Below are positions 1 to 9,431 of a stretch of DNA of 64,000 nucleotides, piece by piece. The position numbers and the translations under genes were made by a program. The DNA comes from Epithemia pelagica. Lineage: Eukaryota; Bacillariophyta; Bacillariophyceae; Surirellales; Surirellaceae. The DNA lies in the NCBI GenBank assembly GCA_946965045.2, contig OX337242.1, positions 1,178,001 to 1,242,000 of the forward strand, read 5' to 3'. Within the stretch, counting starts at the first letter, position 1. Each line of letters opens with the position of its first letter. Below the pieces are notes generated by a model that made no database searches, had not been told where the DNA came from, and saw only the letters and a program-made list of their open reading frames with translations.

Positions 1-3000
1 CAATCACGACGTCCCAGTCTCACCACACCTGCATGGCCTCCTCTCACACCCACACCCACCAGCAGCACTGCTCCTGCTCCTGCTGCCACAGCAGCAACCA
101 CCACGAAACGGTCCATGTTTCATCAAAAGCCCTACACCGTTGCTGCTTCACCACCGCCATCGCCACCAGGGCGACAACCACAAGACACTCGTACTACTGC
201 AACCATGACAACTAACGACCGTACCAGCACTCCCACTCGTTCTTCTCCACGTACTGCGACAAACGACCATACCAACACTCCCACTCGATCTCCCCGTCGT
301 CACAGTATGGTATGGCCTCCTCCGTCTTCTTCGAGTAGATCTTTGACAAGTCGCAATTCTGCTGCTACCAGCAAGGAGGAGGAAGCAGAGCAATCCAAGG
401 CAGCATCCTCCTCCTCATCATCACCACATCGACGACGCTTTTCCATGGGAACCTTTCCTCGAGGGACAACAACATCATCATCGACGCGACGCCCCTCCCT
501 TTCTTCACGAAGCAAGAGTCCCAAACCAGGTCGGAATGCCCTCGTTGTTGTTGGTGGCGATGGTGGTGGTGATGTCGCTTCCGAGGCCAGTCATGGCAGC
601 CGTCGCAGCCGCACCAGCCACACATCCTCCCCGAAAACTCCTCCACCCTCTGTCGTTCCAGCGGGTCTTGGTCGTCGATCGTCTTCGGCGTCACGCGTGC
701 TCGAACAAGCAACAGCAGCAGGATCCACAAGGGAGGAAACTCGGAGGATTCGTCACACCGACAAATCATCCGTTCGAAGCAGCCAGACGCCGCCACCATC
801 ACGCCGTAATCGACCACGCAGCAAAACACCACCCGCAGCAACCGCCCGTGTCGTGGACCAAAGTCCCAAAACGACCACCACCAAAACACGCATTCCGGTT
901 CGTCTCGTTCCATTGGACAGCAGTACCACCAGTAGCAACCACCACAAACCCAAACCATTGGTTGTGACCCGCCCGACTACAACAACGACAACGACCACAA
1001 CACCTCCTCGGACACGACGATCCACCACTCCCACCAGTAGTACGGGCCGTACGAGTGGCAACACCACCAACACCACAATGGTCACCAGCAACGACGCACG
1101 AGACGGTTCGCAACCACGGGCCGCATCGACTGTGCAACCACCGCGGGCCCAGTCCTTGGGTCGGTCTCCTCGTGCGGATACAACAACAACAACAGCAACA
1201 GTCAATAAGCAACCTGGCACACCCACGCGTCGTCGAGGATCCATTCAGGGTCGATGGTCGGCTGCCTTGGCGGCAGCTGCTCAAAAAGATGCGGATCGTG
1301 TCGAACGAACCGTCCAAGAACGAACACAACGACGACATGCCTCCTTGCCACGACAACATCAACAACAACAACCTGCCTCTCCGCAGGTACCCAGCAACCA
1401 CAAAATGACACGGGAGGACGACAGCAGCAACAACGACAAGGGCAAGAGCATGGAAGGGACCGGCAGGACGACACCGACAACACCGACCCGACGTCGAGGA
1501 TCACTTTCTCATGTGGCTTGGCCACCACCCATGCCATACTCCACTACCACCACCAGCAAAACACGCGCCAGGAATGAGGTGCAGCCAGTGGTGTCTACTT
1601 CTGTGCAATCGGTTGCCTCACGATACCAAACGTCCGACAACAAGAACAAGTTTGTCGTGGTTCAATCGACAGTGCAATTACCACCTCGCCAGAAAAAGGA
1701 CCCATCGCCTGTCGTAGAGGAGGCCCCGAAGGAACCAAGTCTTGGTCCCAATTCCACCGGAGACGAATCCAATGTTGGAACACAGGGCAAAAGTCAATCG
1801 TCTTTGGATACTACTAGTCTGGTCCCTCCCTCCACACCACCAAGGTCGCCCACGAATCGATCCTCCTCCTCCCAGCAGGGCAATCCAGTTAGCCCCCGCC
1901 GGGTGACACCTACCGCCACCCCCAAGAGTCCAGCGACTCGCAATGTTACCAAACGATGGTCCAATCGCTTGGCAGCAGTCGATTCCTCTACATCACCACC
2001 ACCAACAACGACAACTATCCTGCGACCCATCAGTCCTCAATTTTCCTTACCCAAACCCAAAAAGAAGGAATTGAAACCCTTTGTTGTCGTATCCACACCT
2101 ACCACGGTGTCATCGTCCCCTTCTCCCACCAATACTCCAGTGGAGTCGTGGGACAGTTCCTCTGGTAGCTCTACGGTATTGAACTCGTTACGAGAATCTT
2201 GCTCCTCCTCGATTCCACCACCTCCCCTCGAGCAATCCAAGGCAAACAACAAGAAACCAAGTTCATCAGGTGCGTTGTCGTCGTCGTCGTCCGCAAATCC
2301 TTCCTGTTCTTTGCCAGCCCCTGCCTCTCTCAAGAACCGATCCGGATCATTTGCCACACAGACGCAATCTCCTCGACCAACCAACAACAAGACACGCCTT
2401 CGCTCCAGCCACAAGGTTCCGGTTTCAGAGGAGAAGACCAGTCCTCAGTCGGAAGAACCGACACATCTTATTGCGAATGCTGAAACGACTCTGCCCAAAC
2501 CACTTGCCGCCGCAACAACGCCCACAAAGCCATCCATGTCATTGCAGCCTCAAGTGTCTCCTCAATCCTCATCCTTGTCCATGAACAAGGAATCGCCGTC
2601 CACACCATCTACAACGGCATCCTCCACCACGGAGAAGGAAGAACCCTCTCCAGAAAACAAGGATGATGAGAGTGTGAACAACAAGTTCCTATTGGTTCTC
2701 TTGTCGACACAGTCCTTGGCACGCGATCAATTGGTCATTCGGCAAAAGATTCAAACCATCCTCAAGGCATTGCAGATACCATTTCAGGAGATTGATGGGT
2801 CCATTCTGACCAATCGCGATCGAAGGAATGAACTCTTTCGACTTTCGGGTCTGTGGGCCAGATACCCACAAGTCTTTGTCGTTCACCAGACGACCACTAC
2901 TGAGGACACGATGGATGACGAGAATAACACGACTACAAGCTTCTTTGGAGACTGGGATACGGTAGAAATGCTCCATGAAAATGGAGATCTTCGCACTGCC

Positions 3001-3591
3001 TTTCAAACGGCCAAACCCGCGATACTGCCAGTCGACAGACCACAAGGCGATGCGACTCCGGATCCCCAAAAACCAATGTGTGGGGATGGCTTGTTGACAT
3101 CACTTCCAGAGGCAGATCGGTCCCCATTGGAGAATCATTGCAAAGATGACCCCGACAAGAAGAGCAAGCTTTTGGTGAATGACACTTCCACACTGACGAG
3201 TAGTAGCACCATCAGTATAGTGGAGCAAAGTGCCACGAGTATTGATGATGAGGAGGAGTGTGAGGACGGCCCCTCAAAGTACCTGTTAGTGCTAATGTCC
3301 TCGCAGTCCTTGTCGCGAGATCAGTTGGCTATTACACATAAAGTGCAAAGCATTGCCAAGGCACACAAGATCCCTCTTCAAGAGTTGGATGGTTCCATCC
3401 AATCTAATCGCGAGCGCCGAAACGACCTCTTTCGTCTTTCGGGTAGCTGGGCCAAGTATCCTCAATTCTTTGTGGTGGAACAGGGACAAACCATGTTTTT
3501 TGGAGATTGGGATACCGTGGATTATCTTAATGAAAATGGCACATTGGTGGATTCTTTTTGGTCCGCCTCGACCATGACATCGTGTCAGTGA
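1..3591 (+). CDS. Disordered Ser/Thr/Pro-rich protein with two C-terminal SH3BGR/glutaredoxin-like domains (5' end may lie outside window)
   Basis: The frame is open from base 1 to the TGA at 3589-3591. The first ATG is at 115 (1,158 aa from there), but the sequence before it is open and has the same style, so the gene may start outside the window. About 850 residues are low-complexity S/T/P/R/Q, with recurring basophilic sites of the type R-R-x-S, often followed by W-P-P (for example near residues 62-70 and 460-470). Two homologous thioredoxin-fold-like domains follow, at about residues 857-963 and 1054-1155. Each has a strand LLVL(L/M)S, a helix, an N-R-(D/E)-R-R-N motif, YPQ(V/F)FVV and FFGDWDTV. 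This pattern matches the SH3BGR/glutaredoxin-like family. Neither copy has a CxxC active site, so redox activity is unlikely and a binding role is inferred. The repetitive tail could be phosphorylated by PKA-like kinases. Confidence 0.75.
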   Translation, partial: QSRRPSLTTPAWPPLTPTPTSSTAPAPAATAATTTKRSMFHQKPYTVAASPPPSPPGRQPQDTRTTATMTTNDRTSTPTRSSPRTATNDHTNTPTRSPRRHSMVWPPPSSSSRSLTSRNSAATSKEEEAEQSKAASSSSSSPHRRRFSMGTFPRGTTTSSSTRRPSLSSRSKSPKPGRNALVVVGGDGGGDVASEASHGSRRSRTSHTSSPKTPPPSVVPAGLGRRSSSASRVLEQATAAGSTREETRRIRHTDKSSVRSSQTPPPSRRNRPRSKTPPAATARVVDQSPKTTTTKTRIPVRLVPLDSSTTSSNHHKPKPLVVTRPTTTTTTTTTPPRTRRSTTPTSSTGRTSGNTTNTTMVTSNDARDGSQPRAASTVQPPRAQSLGRSPRADTTTTTATVNKQPGTPTRRRGSIQGRWSAALAAAAQKDADRVERTVQERTQRRHASLPRQHQQQQPASPQVPSNHKMTREDDSSNNDKGKSMEGTGRTTPTTPTRRRGSLSHVAWPPPMPYSTTTTSKTRARNEVQPVVSTSVQSVASRYQTSDNKNKFVVVQSTVQLPPRQKKDPSPVVEEAPKEPSLGPNSTGDESNVGTQGKSQSSLDTTSLVPPSTPPRSPTNRSSSSQQGNPVSPRRVTPTATPKSPATRNVTKRWSNRLAAVDSSTSPPPTTTTILRPISPQFSLPKPKKKELKPFVVVSTPTTVSSSPSPTNTPVESWDSSSGSSTVLNSLRESCSSSIPPPPLEQSKANNKKPSSSGALSSSSSANPSCSLPAPASLKNRSGSFATQTQSPRPTNNKTRLRSSHKVPVSEEKTSPQSEEPTHLIANAETTLPKPLAAATTPTKPSMSLQPQVSPQSSSLSMNKESPSTPSTTASSTTEKEEPSPENKDDESVNNKFLLVLLSTQSLARDQLVIRQKIQTILKALQIPFQEIDGSILTNRDRRNELFRLSGLWARYPQVFVVHQTTTTEDTMDDENNTTTSFFGDWDTVEMLHENGDLRTAFQTAKPAILPVDRPQGDATPDPQKPMCGDGLLTSLPEADRSPLENHCKDDPDKKSKLLVNDTSTLTSSSTISIVEQSATSIDDEEECEDGPSKYLLVLMSSQSLSRDQLAITHKVQSIAKAHKIPLQELDGSIQSNRERRNDLFRLSGSWAKYPQFFVVEQGQTMFFGDWDTVDYLNENGTLVDSFWSASTMTSCQ

Positions 3592-4075
3592 CCTCGTTTC
3601 TAGAAGTTGACGACGGACGGCATGGCATTCCAACAGAATCAGAATGAGTTAACAGAATGAAGTAGTTGGAAGTGGCTCGCAGGGCTTCTGAACAGTCAAA
3701 CAGATACACATATTACACTCTATAGACCATGACATATATATCTATGGATCAGATTTTTTCTGATTGCGAGTGAGGGTGTAATCAAAGCAAGCAGATGCTT
3801 TTCTACAACAAAGGAGAGTATTGCTAGAGAAATGTATCGCACATCTCGCATTCGCATAGAGTTCATAGGTAAGTAGGTTCTACCCCCTATTTTGAGAAAA
3901 GGGGCGTGGAAATACAAGGGTGATCTCCATGGGGGGTGGTGTTCTTTTTCTTCGTGTGCACCCCCGAATCGTGAACACCACCGCCACCACAAAGACAACG
4001 ACGACCACATAGGTAAGGAGAGACAAGACAGCAGAACCGCTGCATCAATCTCATAGACCCTTTGCTGCTGTGAAC
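3592..4075. other. Intergenic region
   Basis: This 484-nt spacer lies between two plus-strand genes. No RNA gene or conserved ORF is visible. It should hold the 3' UTR of the upstream gene and the promoter of the PEX22-like gene. Confidence 0.5.
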
Positions 4076-5146
4076 ATGAGTACCTCTTCGCCTTCCGGAA
4101 TGACCGAGCTGGGGTCAGTCCTGGCCACCCTGTTTATTGTTGGATTTTCCACCTTGTTGCTTTTGTTGTTGTTGCGAGGCCCTCAGCAACCAGCACAGCC
4201 ACGAGGTGGTGGTGCTGCACTACAACAACCACATCGAGCTGGGACGAATCGGCGTGGTGGTCAACACCCTGACGAAACTCAGAACAACAACAACAGTCAA
4301 GATCCTTATTGGACTGAAAAACCATTGCAGTCTCACCCGCCATGCACCCGTACACCATCTCATTTATCAACGGCCAGTGCTCAAATTGCTCATTCGGGTG
4401 GAGCCAATGTCTTGGTGGATGGCTTGGTAGCCTTTCGATATACCAAAGCTGCAGTTTCACCCTCGAGTAGTTCCAACGCCGCGAATGCAAGCACACCATC
4501 CTCATCTTCCGAAACACCCGCCGCTACACAGGAACCACAATCTCACGATTGGACAGCCGTAAACCGCAAAGAACGTGCACGAGTTCTCTCTCGTCTCTTG
4601 ATGGATCAGCCATTGTTGCAACCGGACAGTGTACCCATTCCGCCTCCCAACAAAGGAGGAACCGTCGTGGCTAGCATTCCAATGGAGGATGTGGGATGTC
4701 CCAAATTGACTCATGTCCTTTATCTGCTTGCCACCTACTACAATCTTATGGTAGTTGTAGCTGTCGAAGCATCGTCTTCCTATTCAGCGACGCAACGATC
4801 ACAACTGATTGAAAAACTAAGAGCAGCACCGATTGGCGACGCTGCGGCAAAGCAGGAATCATCATCATCATCATCGTCATCACAACCACCAAAGGAAGAA
4901 CGACGCTTGACGGCAGACATTTTACCAAATCATCGGATTTTGACAGCCTCCACTATTGCTGGACGTGTGGCATTGACGCGGCAACTACAACGAGTGGAAT
5001 TAGTGTTGGAATACGATCCTCAAGTGTTGCAGAATTTGGCCCGTTTTGGACATCGGGTCATTTTGTACACAACAACTTCTCCCAATCAAGACGGCAAGGA
5101 GCAACAACAACCACGTGTTTCCATGTTGGGACAAACGCTGGTTTGA
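4076..5146 (+). CDS. PEX22-like peroxisomal membrane anchor protein
   Basis: Encodes 356 aa from the ATG at 4076; the open frame starts two codons earlier at a GTG. Residues about 12-33 form one strong N-terminal transmembrane segment (LATLFIVGFSTLLLLLLL). A Q/N/H-rich linker follows, then a globular C-terminal domain from about residue 165. The end, with LPNHRILTASTIAGRVALTRQL followed by LEYDPQVLQNLARFGHRVI, resembles the conserved C-terminus of plant PEX22. PEX22 anchors the E2 enzyme PEX4 on the peroxisome and supports PEX5 recycling. Size and topology fit that family. The assignment rests on remembered family pattern, so it is moderate; an unrelated single-pass anchor is the alternative. 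A poly-Ser run near residues 262-270 is a low-complexity insert. Confidence 0.5.
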   Translation: MSTSSPSGMTELGSVLATLFIVGFSTLLLLLLLRGPQQPAQPRGGGAALQQPHRAGTNRRGGQHPDETQNNNNSQDPYWTEKPLQSHPPCTRTPSHLSTASAQIAHSGGANVLVDGLVAFRYTKAAVSPSSSSNAANASTPSSSSETPAATQEPQSHDWTAVNRKERARVLSRLLMDQPLLQPDSVPIPPPNKGGTVVASIPMEDVGCPKLTHVLYLLATYYNLMVVVAVEASSSYSATQRSQLIEKLRAAPIGDAAAKQESSSSSSSSQPPKEERRLTADILPNHRILTASTIAGRVALTRQLQRVELVLEYDPQVLQNLARFGHRVILYTTTSPNQDGKEQQQPRVSMLGQTLV

Positions 5147-5825
5147 CCAACGAGAATAGATGATGATGTTTAGTGTGCTGTGTACCGGGTTTCCATTTGG
5201 AAGCACCAGATGGAACTTGGCGTCAAGGCGCGTTGTTCTGATGGCGTTTGGATCAGCCAAATCGTATACAACCAAAACCGCCTTCTTTTAATACAGCTCA
5301 TACCAGCTACTACCTAGTCATGTTTGTTTTCGATGGTTTACTTTCATCACTAACTCGCTATAGATGTGCCAATTGTCGACTCTTTCCGTACATGCGACTG
5401 AGAGACAGAGAGGTATCTGAATGCAAAAGCCGCTTTGTCTGTTTTCACTGAGGGGTCGTATGTCTTATTTCTTCGGTTAACTCTTGACGCCATCATTCAA
5501 TGAAGGATGAGGGGAGCTCAGCAAGAAACTGCAGTCGAATGGGCAAGTGTTTTTCGTCCCTTCGGAATAAAGCGTATCATCAATCATCACACCAAAACAT
5601 ATGCCGTTTGCCGTAGAAGCGAAAGAGGGGTTTTATGGATTCCCATTACTTTTTTTTTATGGGAAACGATGAAGGATCATGGTCGATCTTCCCATAGTAT
5701 TTGAGGGCCCATTCTATCTTCTATCTGCGATTTGCGCATTGGGCACTCATCATGACTATGTGCGACCGGTCCCATAAATTAAAGATAGCAAGAGCAGCTT
5801 TTGCTCCAGTTACCTCTAACTCTAG
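5147..5825. other. Intergenic region
   Basis: Contains only short ORFs without protein-like composition. No repeat or RNA gene is recognised. It separates the PEX22-like gene from the decayed minus-strand frame. Confidence 0.4.
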
Positions 5826-6930
5826 CTAGTGGATATACGATTGTGGTGCCATGTACCAAAGACGTGGTGCCAAGTGCCAAGTGAACTTTGAAGATAAGCA
5901 AACTCTGAGCATACGTTGGAAACAGGAGCTTTTGGGTGGATAGACACTCGTCGTCGAGGCAGAGACCATTCTTGAGTCCACCACTGAATGGGGCTTATCG
6001 TCCTCAGGATTGCTTTCCGGATCGGCATGTGTCGGAGGTCGTTTCTTGGCATAATTCCAAATGTAAAAGCGACCAGCACTCAAGGATAGATTCTCCGGTG
6101 TGTCCTTCGGGTTCGCCTTCTTGCGGGTGTGCGGCTGCTGGTGATGGTGGTTGTTTGGATGCGACCCGTCGTGCTGCCAGACCAAGACTTGGGGAGCACA
6201 CCAATAGCGATAGTCGCGAAGCTGTCGATGGTATACCGTTGCGTCATGGCGATTGCGACTTCAATGGAGGGTGGATGAAACGAGGCCCATTGCGAGGCCA
6301 AGTCTTGCAAAATGTGTTTTCTTCTTTTGGTTGTAGTTCTTGGGTGGAGACTGTCGTGGCAGAAAAGAGTGGCAAGGGGTTGGGTTCTTGCAATTGCGAA
6401 CTCGAGGATAGATCAAAATAGTCCACGGCTTGCTGTTCCAAATCGTTCAAATCGGGTTCCATGCTGGTCCACGCCGTAAACGACGTGGAGTCTTGAGGAG
6501 GAGGAGGAGGAGTGGTTGGGCTGCCATGATATCGTCCTTGTTGGTATTCTCATTTGGGAGGGATACACCATGGTGGCTTCGGACGAGGAGGGAAAGGAGG
6601 AAATGTGCACGTGATGGTTGGAGCTGCCTCGAGAAGGACGATGACTGTTGCTAGCACTACTCGTAGGACCACCACTCGAATGCTGCTCGTCGTCATCATG
6701 CGTTGTTGAAAGGCTTGTCGAGCAATGTCATCCATCATCATCATGGGGAAGGCGGCATTGTGATTGTCGTGTTGATTGTCATACTGATGATGATTCAAAT
6801 TCGAGTTGGAATTCGACTGGGAATTGGTGGCCCCCGACACAACGACGGCCATGGGAGTGGAACGACTTGATGCCAATCTTTCTTCTTTGGGATATGCTTC
6901 TTGGATGTCCTCTTCTTTTTTGCATTGCTA
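5826..6930 (-). pseudogene. Decayed or heavily split reading frame, unknown protein
   Basis: Protein-like sequence runs down the minus strand but changes frame repeatedly. One frame (6927 to 6553) has an N/S/H-rich stretch and a hydrophobic segment, VVVLRVVLATVIVLLEAAP. It meets an in-frame TGA at 6550-6552 and then continues in the same frame to 6244 through a Pro-rich stretch and DLNDLEQQAVDYFDLSSS. The sequence then appears to move to a second frame (HPPSIEVAIAMTQRYTID, about 6270-6180) and to a third (SAGRFYIWNYAKKRPP, about 6140-5940). This could be a gene broken by one stop and at least two indels, or a gene with several very small introns. No family is recognised. Confidence 0.3.
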
Positions 6931-7208
6931 CGAGCCATGAGTCTTTTGTTTGCGTTTGGTGAACAGATTCTTTTGGGAGCTCGATATCGTTGATTGTTGA
7001 AGCAGTGGCGTAGGAGTCCCCCGCACAGGGAATGGTGGCCGCGATGGTTGAGGCATCTCTTACAAGCACCCCCTAGCGGGGGTGTTTTTGAGGTTGTAGT
7101 TTCAAAATCTGTGACGTGCAACATCCGCATGGGAACAGACCCAAAGCTTACAATGACCTACAATGACCGACACATTTCGCGGATGCTCACCTGAGCGCCC
7201 CAATTTGC

Positions 7209-7454
7209 TCACGGTGAGCAGTTTTTCTGCTTCCGAATCGCGTTTTGGTGAAAATCGCGCTTTTGCGCGTCGATAGAATGGACCACGGCAAAGCTCGTCA
7301 AGACAATTTCGGATTTTTTTCGCCCGATAACCGAAACTTTCCCGACCTTCTTGGCAAACGTCGGAACCGAGAACAGTGTGAACCATTGCAAGAACAGAAG
7401 TGATAGTAGAGAGGGACGCAACAACGTGTTGACAAAACGGTGACTTTGTGTCAT
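7209..7454 (-). CDS. Small putative secreted protein
   Basis: An 81-aa ORF from the ATG at 7454. The N-terminus looks like a signal peptide: basic start (residues 1-13), hydrophobic core LLSLLFLQWFTLF and a possible cleavage site after PTFA. The mature part is short, basic and ends Cys-Ser-Pro. No family is recognised. A competing frame over the same bases is longer but lacks an ATG. It may be a real short gene, the first exon of a longer gene, or chance. Confidence 0.22.
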   Translation of the reverse strand: MTQSHRFVNTLLRPSLLSLLFLQWFTLFSVPTFAKKVGKVSVIGRKKSEIVLTSFAVVHSIDAQKRDFHQNAIRKQKNCSP

Positions 7455-7912
7455 TGTCAAACAACCTAAATGGATGAATGACCCTTTGGGAAGCTGTAAC
7501 CCAACCTATGAGCGATCCAAAAGCGATACATCTGTCCTTTGTATCAGCCCAATCTCTATCTGCATGTCTACCTCTACCTTTTCGTGGGTGTGTATTGGGT
7601 AGCGGTGCGTTGCTTCTAGATTCTAGAGGAGAACGTCTGAAACAATCCAGAGTCTTTAGACCCTCTCCTGCATGAGTTGAATCAATGAGTGAATGCTGCC
7701 ATGGTACGAATCATGTTGCCGTGTTAAGTTTGCTTGAAAAACAAGAGGACATATGCTTGAATTGTGAAGAGATGGACTTCTGTGCCATGAATGCCCTCTT
7801 GATTCTTATATGGGCCGACACGAACAAGAAAAGAAAAGTTTGGAGACTATATCTACCGATAACCGTTTAATGCACCTTTTCACATCACTTTTACGTTCAT
7901 ACCTCTACTCGA
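7455..7912. other. Intergenic region
   Basis: About 460 nt with no supported gene, upstream of the small ORF and downstream of the 3' half of the SMP-30-like gene. Nothing else recognised. Confidence 0.4.
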
Positions 7913-8663
7913 CTACTCGAATGCCGAAAGAAATGGCTCTTCTTCTGCCAAGAGAATCCTTGGGACTTCAAAGTTGACAAAGGCATAATATCCTTGCCCA
8001 TCCGAACCCCTCAAGAACCCAGTGTGCGTCACTTGCTCATTGAAGTAGTATCGTTCGCCAAGGACTTCTCCCGTTTTGAGATCTTTCACGGTCATGTTGG
8101 GATTGTTGGCACGGGTATCCTCCAAATCAATCTCGAAATGCCGACATTTTCCGTCGGGTTGTTGAAAGAGAATCAATCGAATCGGTGCCGGGTCAACTCC
8201 TTCCTTTACATATGTATTGGAAAAACTCAGACTCACTTCTGGATCACGAATGGCTTCGGCAAATTTTTCCTTTCGCATAAAGGCAGTGGAAACTTGGTAA
8301 TAGAACAGCACGGCAGACGTGAGAAAGCTTCGTTTCATGATTTTATTCACGACGGTCTCTGAGGCGGTGGAGTATGCTGGACAGAGGATGATCCCCTTGT
8401 CTGTGACATCAATGTTATCCGCCAGCCAGACATTCCCATCTCCGTCGTTTCCTTTCCATGTCACTTTGGGAGCGCTACTGGAACCCTGCAAGTCTTGCGT
8501 GAGGACATCGTACAATTGTGCGAGCCACAGTTTATGGTCCACAACTTCGACGCCCGCAAGGGTTCGGAGTCCCTTGGCCTGCGTGGTAATCTCCGGTGCA
8601 TTAGGATCACTGACATCCACCTTGAATACCACCCTGCGTGCACTGTTGGAGAATTGGTACACG
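7913..8663 (-). pseudogene. SMP-30/gluconolactonase-like beta-propeller gene, 3' half (split by retrotransposon)
   Basis: About 250 codons ending in TAG at 7913-7915. This is the C-terminal half of a beta-propeller protein whose N-terminal half lies at 14084-14697 on the same strand. Visible parts are FSNSARRVVFKVDVSD, LAGVEVVDHKLWLAQLYDV and a hydrophobic helix-like stretch. The 5-bp duplication ACACG (8659-8663 and 14084-14088) marks where the Copia element entered. After collapsing the duplication, the two halves are one nucleotide out of frame. That implies an extra indel or an intron near the junction in the original gene. The SMP-30-like family covers lactonases and strictosidine-synthase-like proteins; substrate unknown. 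As it stands the locus cannot make the full protein unless the element is removed from the transcript. Confidence 0.6.
8659..8663. repeat. Target-site duplication, left copy (ACACG)
   Basis: ACACG lies directly outside the left LTR and matches 14084-14088 directly outside the right LTR. A 5-bp duplication is typical of LTR retrotransposon integration. Confidence 0.85.
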
Positions 8664-9420
8664 TGGCAGAACTCTCATTGAGAATTCAGAAGGGTAATAG
8701 GTAGTTGGGTAAAAGGCTTGCTGAGCCGACAATCGAATCACCAACCGATACAACAATCCTCCACGGGTCAGAGAAGAGTTGCAAGTCGAAGTCCGCCGTG
8801 GGTGGGGGCAGTCGGTCCACTGATAAGAGGTAAGTCTTAAGATGAGTGTTAAAATGGTGATATTAATGATTGTGAGATGATTACTAACTAAGGTGTTTGA
8901 TGAAGGTCGAGGTCCTGGCTCTTGTATACGGCCATGGATCTGGTGTGATAGGTCCTCAAATGGTTGGAGTAGACCTGCATTGTTGTATTGAAAGTATATG
9001 CAGTTGTATATCATATACCAATGCCAACAGCTCTTGCTTTGTTGTGATATAGGTAGTTTTCTTGGCGCGTTGTTGATTGCATTCTTGGAATTGTGGGAAT
9101 GGAAATATGGTCTCGCGTGATCGTGATTCGTGCTTTGATTACTTAGGCCGTTGAGGTAAGTCGTGGAGGTGCTCACTCGGATCGTGATTGCGCGCGCTTG
9201 AGAATACTGGGCGCGCACGTGATGGGCCATAGTCAATATCCGAGCGGTCGCCGATAGCGCGTGCATTGCGAGCATGCCTTGGCCAAAATTAAAGGTCCGC
9301 GAGCATGCCGTCATTCTTTTCTCACTTTTACACAAATGTCATCGGATGCCATAAAATACTAGCATCAGTCGATGTGTTGTAGATTCCACCACCACCTAGT
9401 TAAAGGTGAGAATACTAACA
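8664..9420 (-). repeat. Copia 3' LTR (element orientation)
   Basis: 757 bp, TGGCAGAACTC to CTAACA on the plus strand, near-identical to 13327-14083. It contains GC-rich GCGCGC motifs and an AAAATACT-type AT-rich stretch that could hold promoter or polyadenylation signals. A long minus-strand open frame spans most of it and is probably fortuitous. Confidence 0.9.
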
Positions 9421-9431
9421 CTCCCCACAAT
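9421..9431 (-). other. Polypurine tract of the Copia element
   Basis: The minus strand reads TTGTGGGGAG directly before the TGTTAG start of the 3' LTR. A short purine run here is the expected plus-strand priming site. Confidence 0.6.

Noticed and set aside
365-1401. Long minus-strand and +2/+3 ORFs over the first gene
   Set aside because: They are shadows of a simple-sequence S/T/P-rich gene; their V/G/C-rich products have no ATG-supported or domain-like features.
8607-9335. LTR-spanning ORF as a host gene
   Set aside because: Both copies lie within the two LTRs of one element and have no domain; kept only as a low-interest observation.
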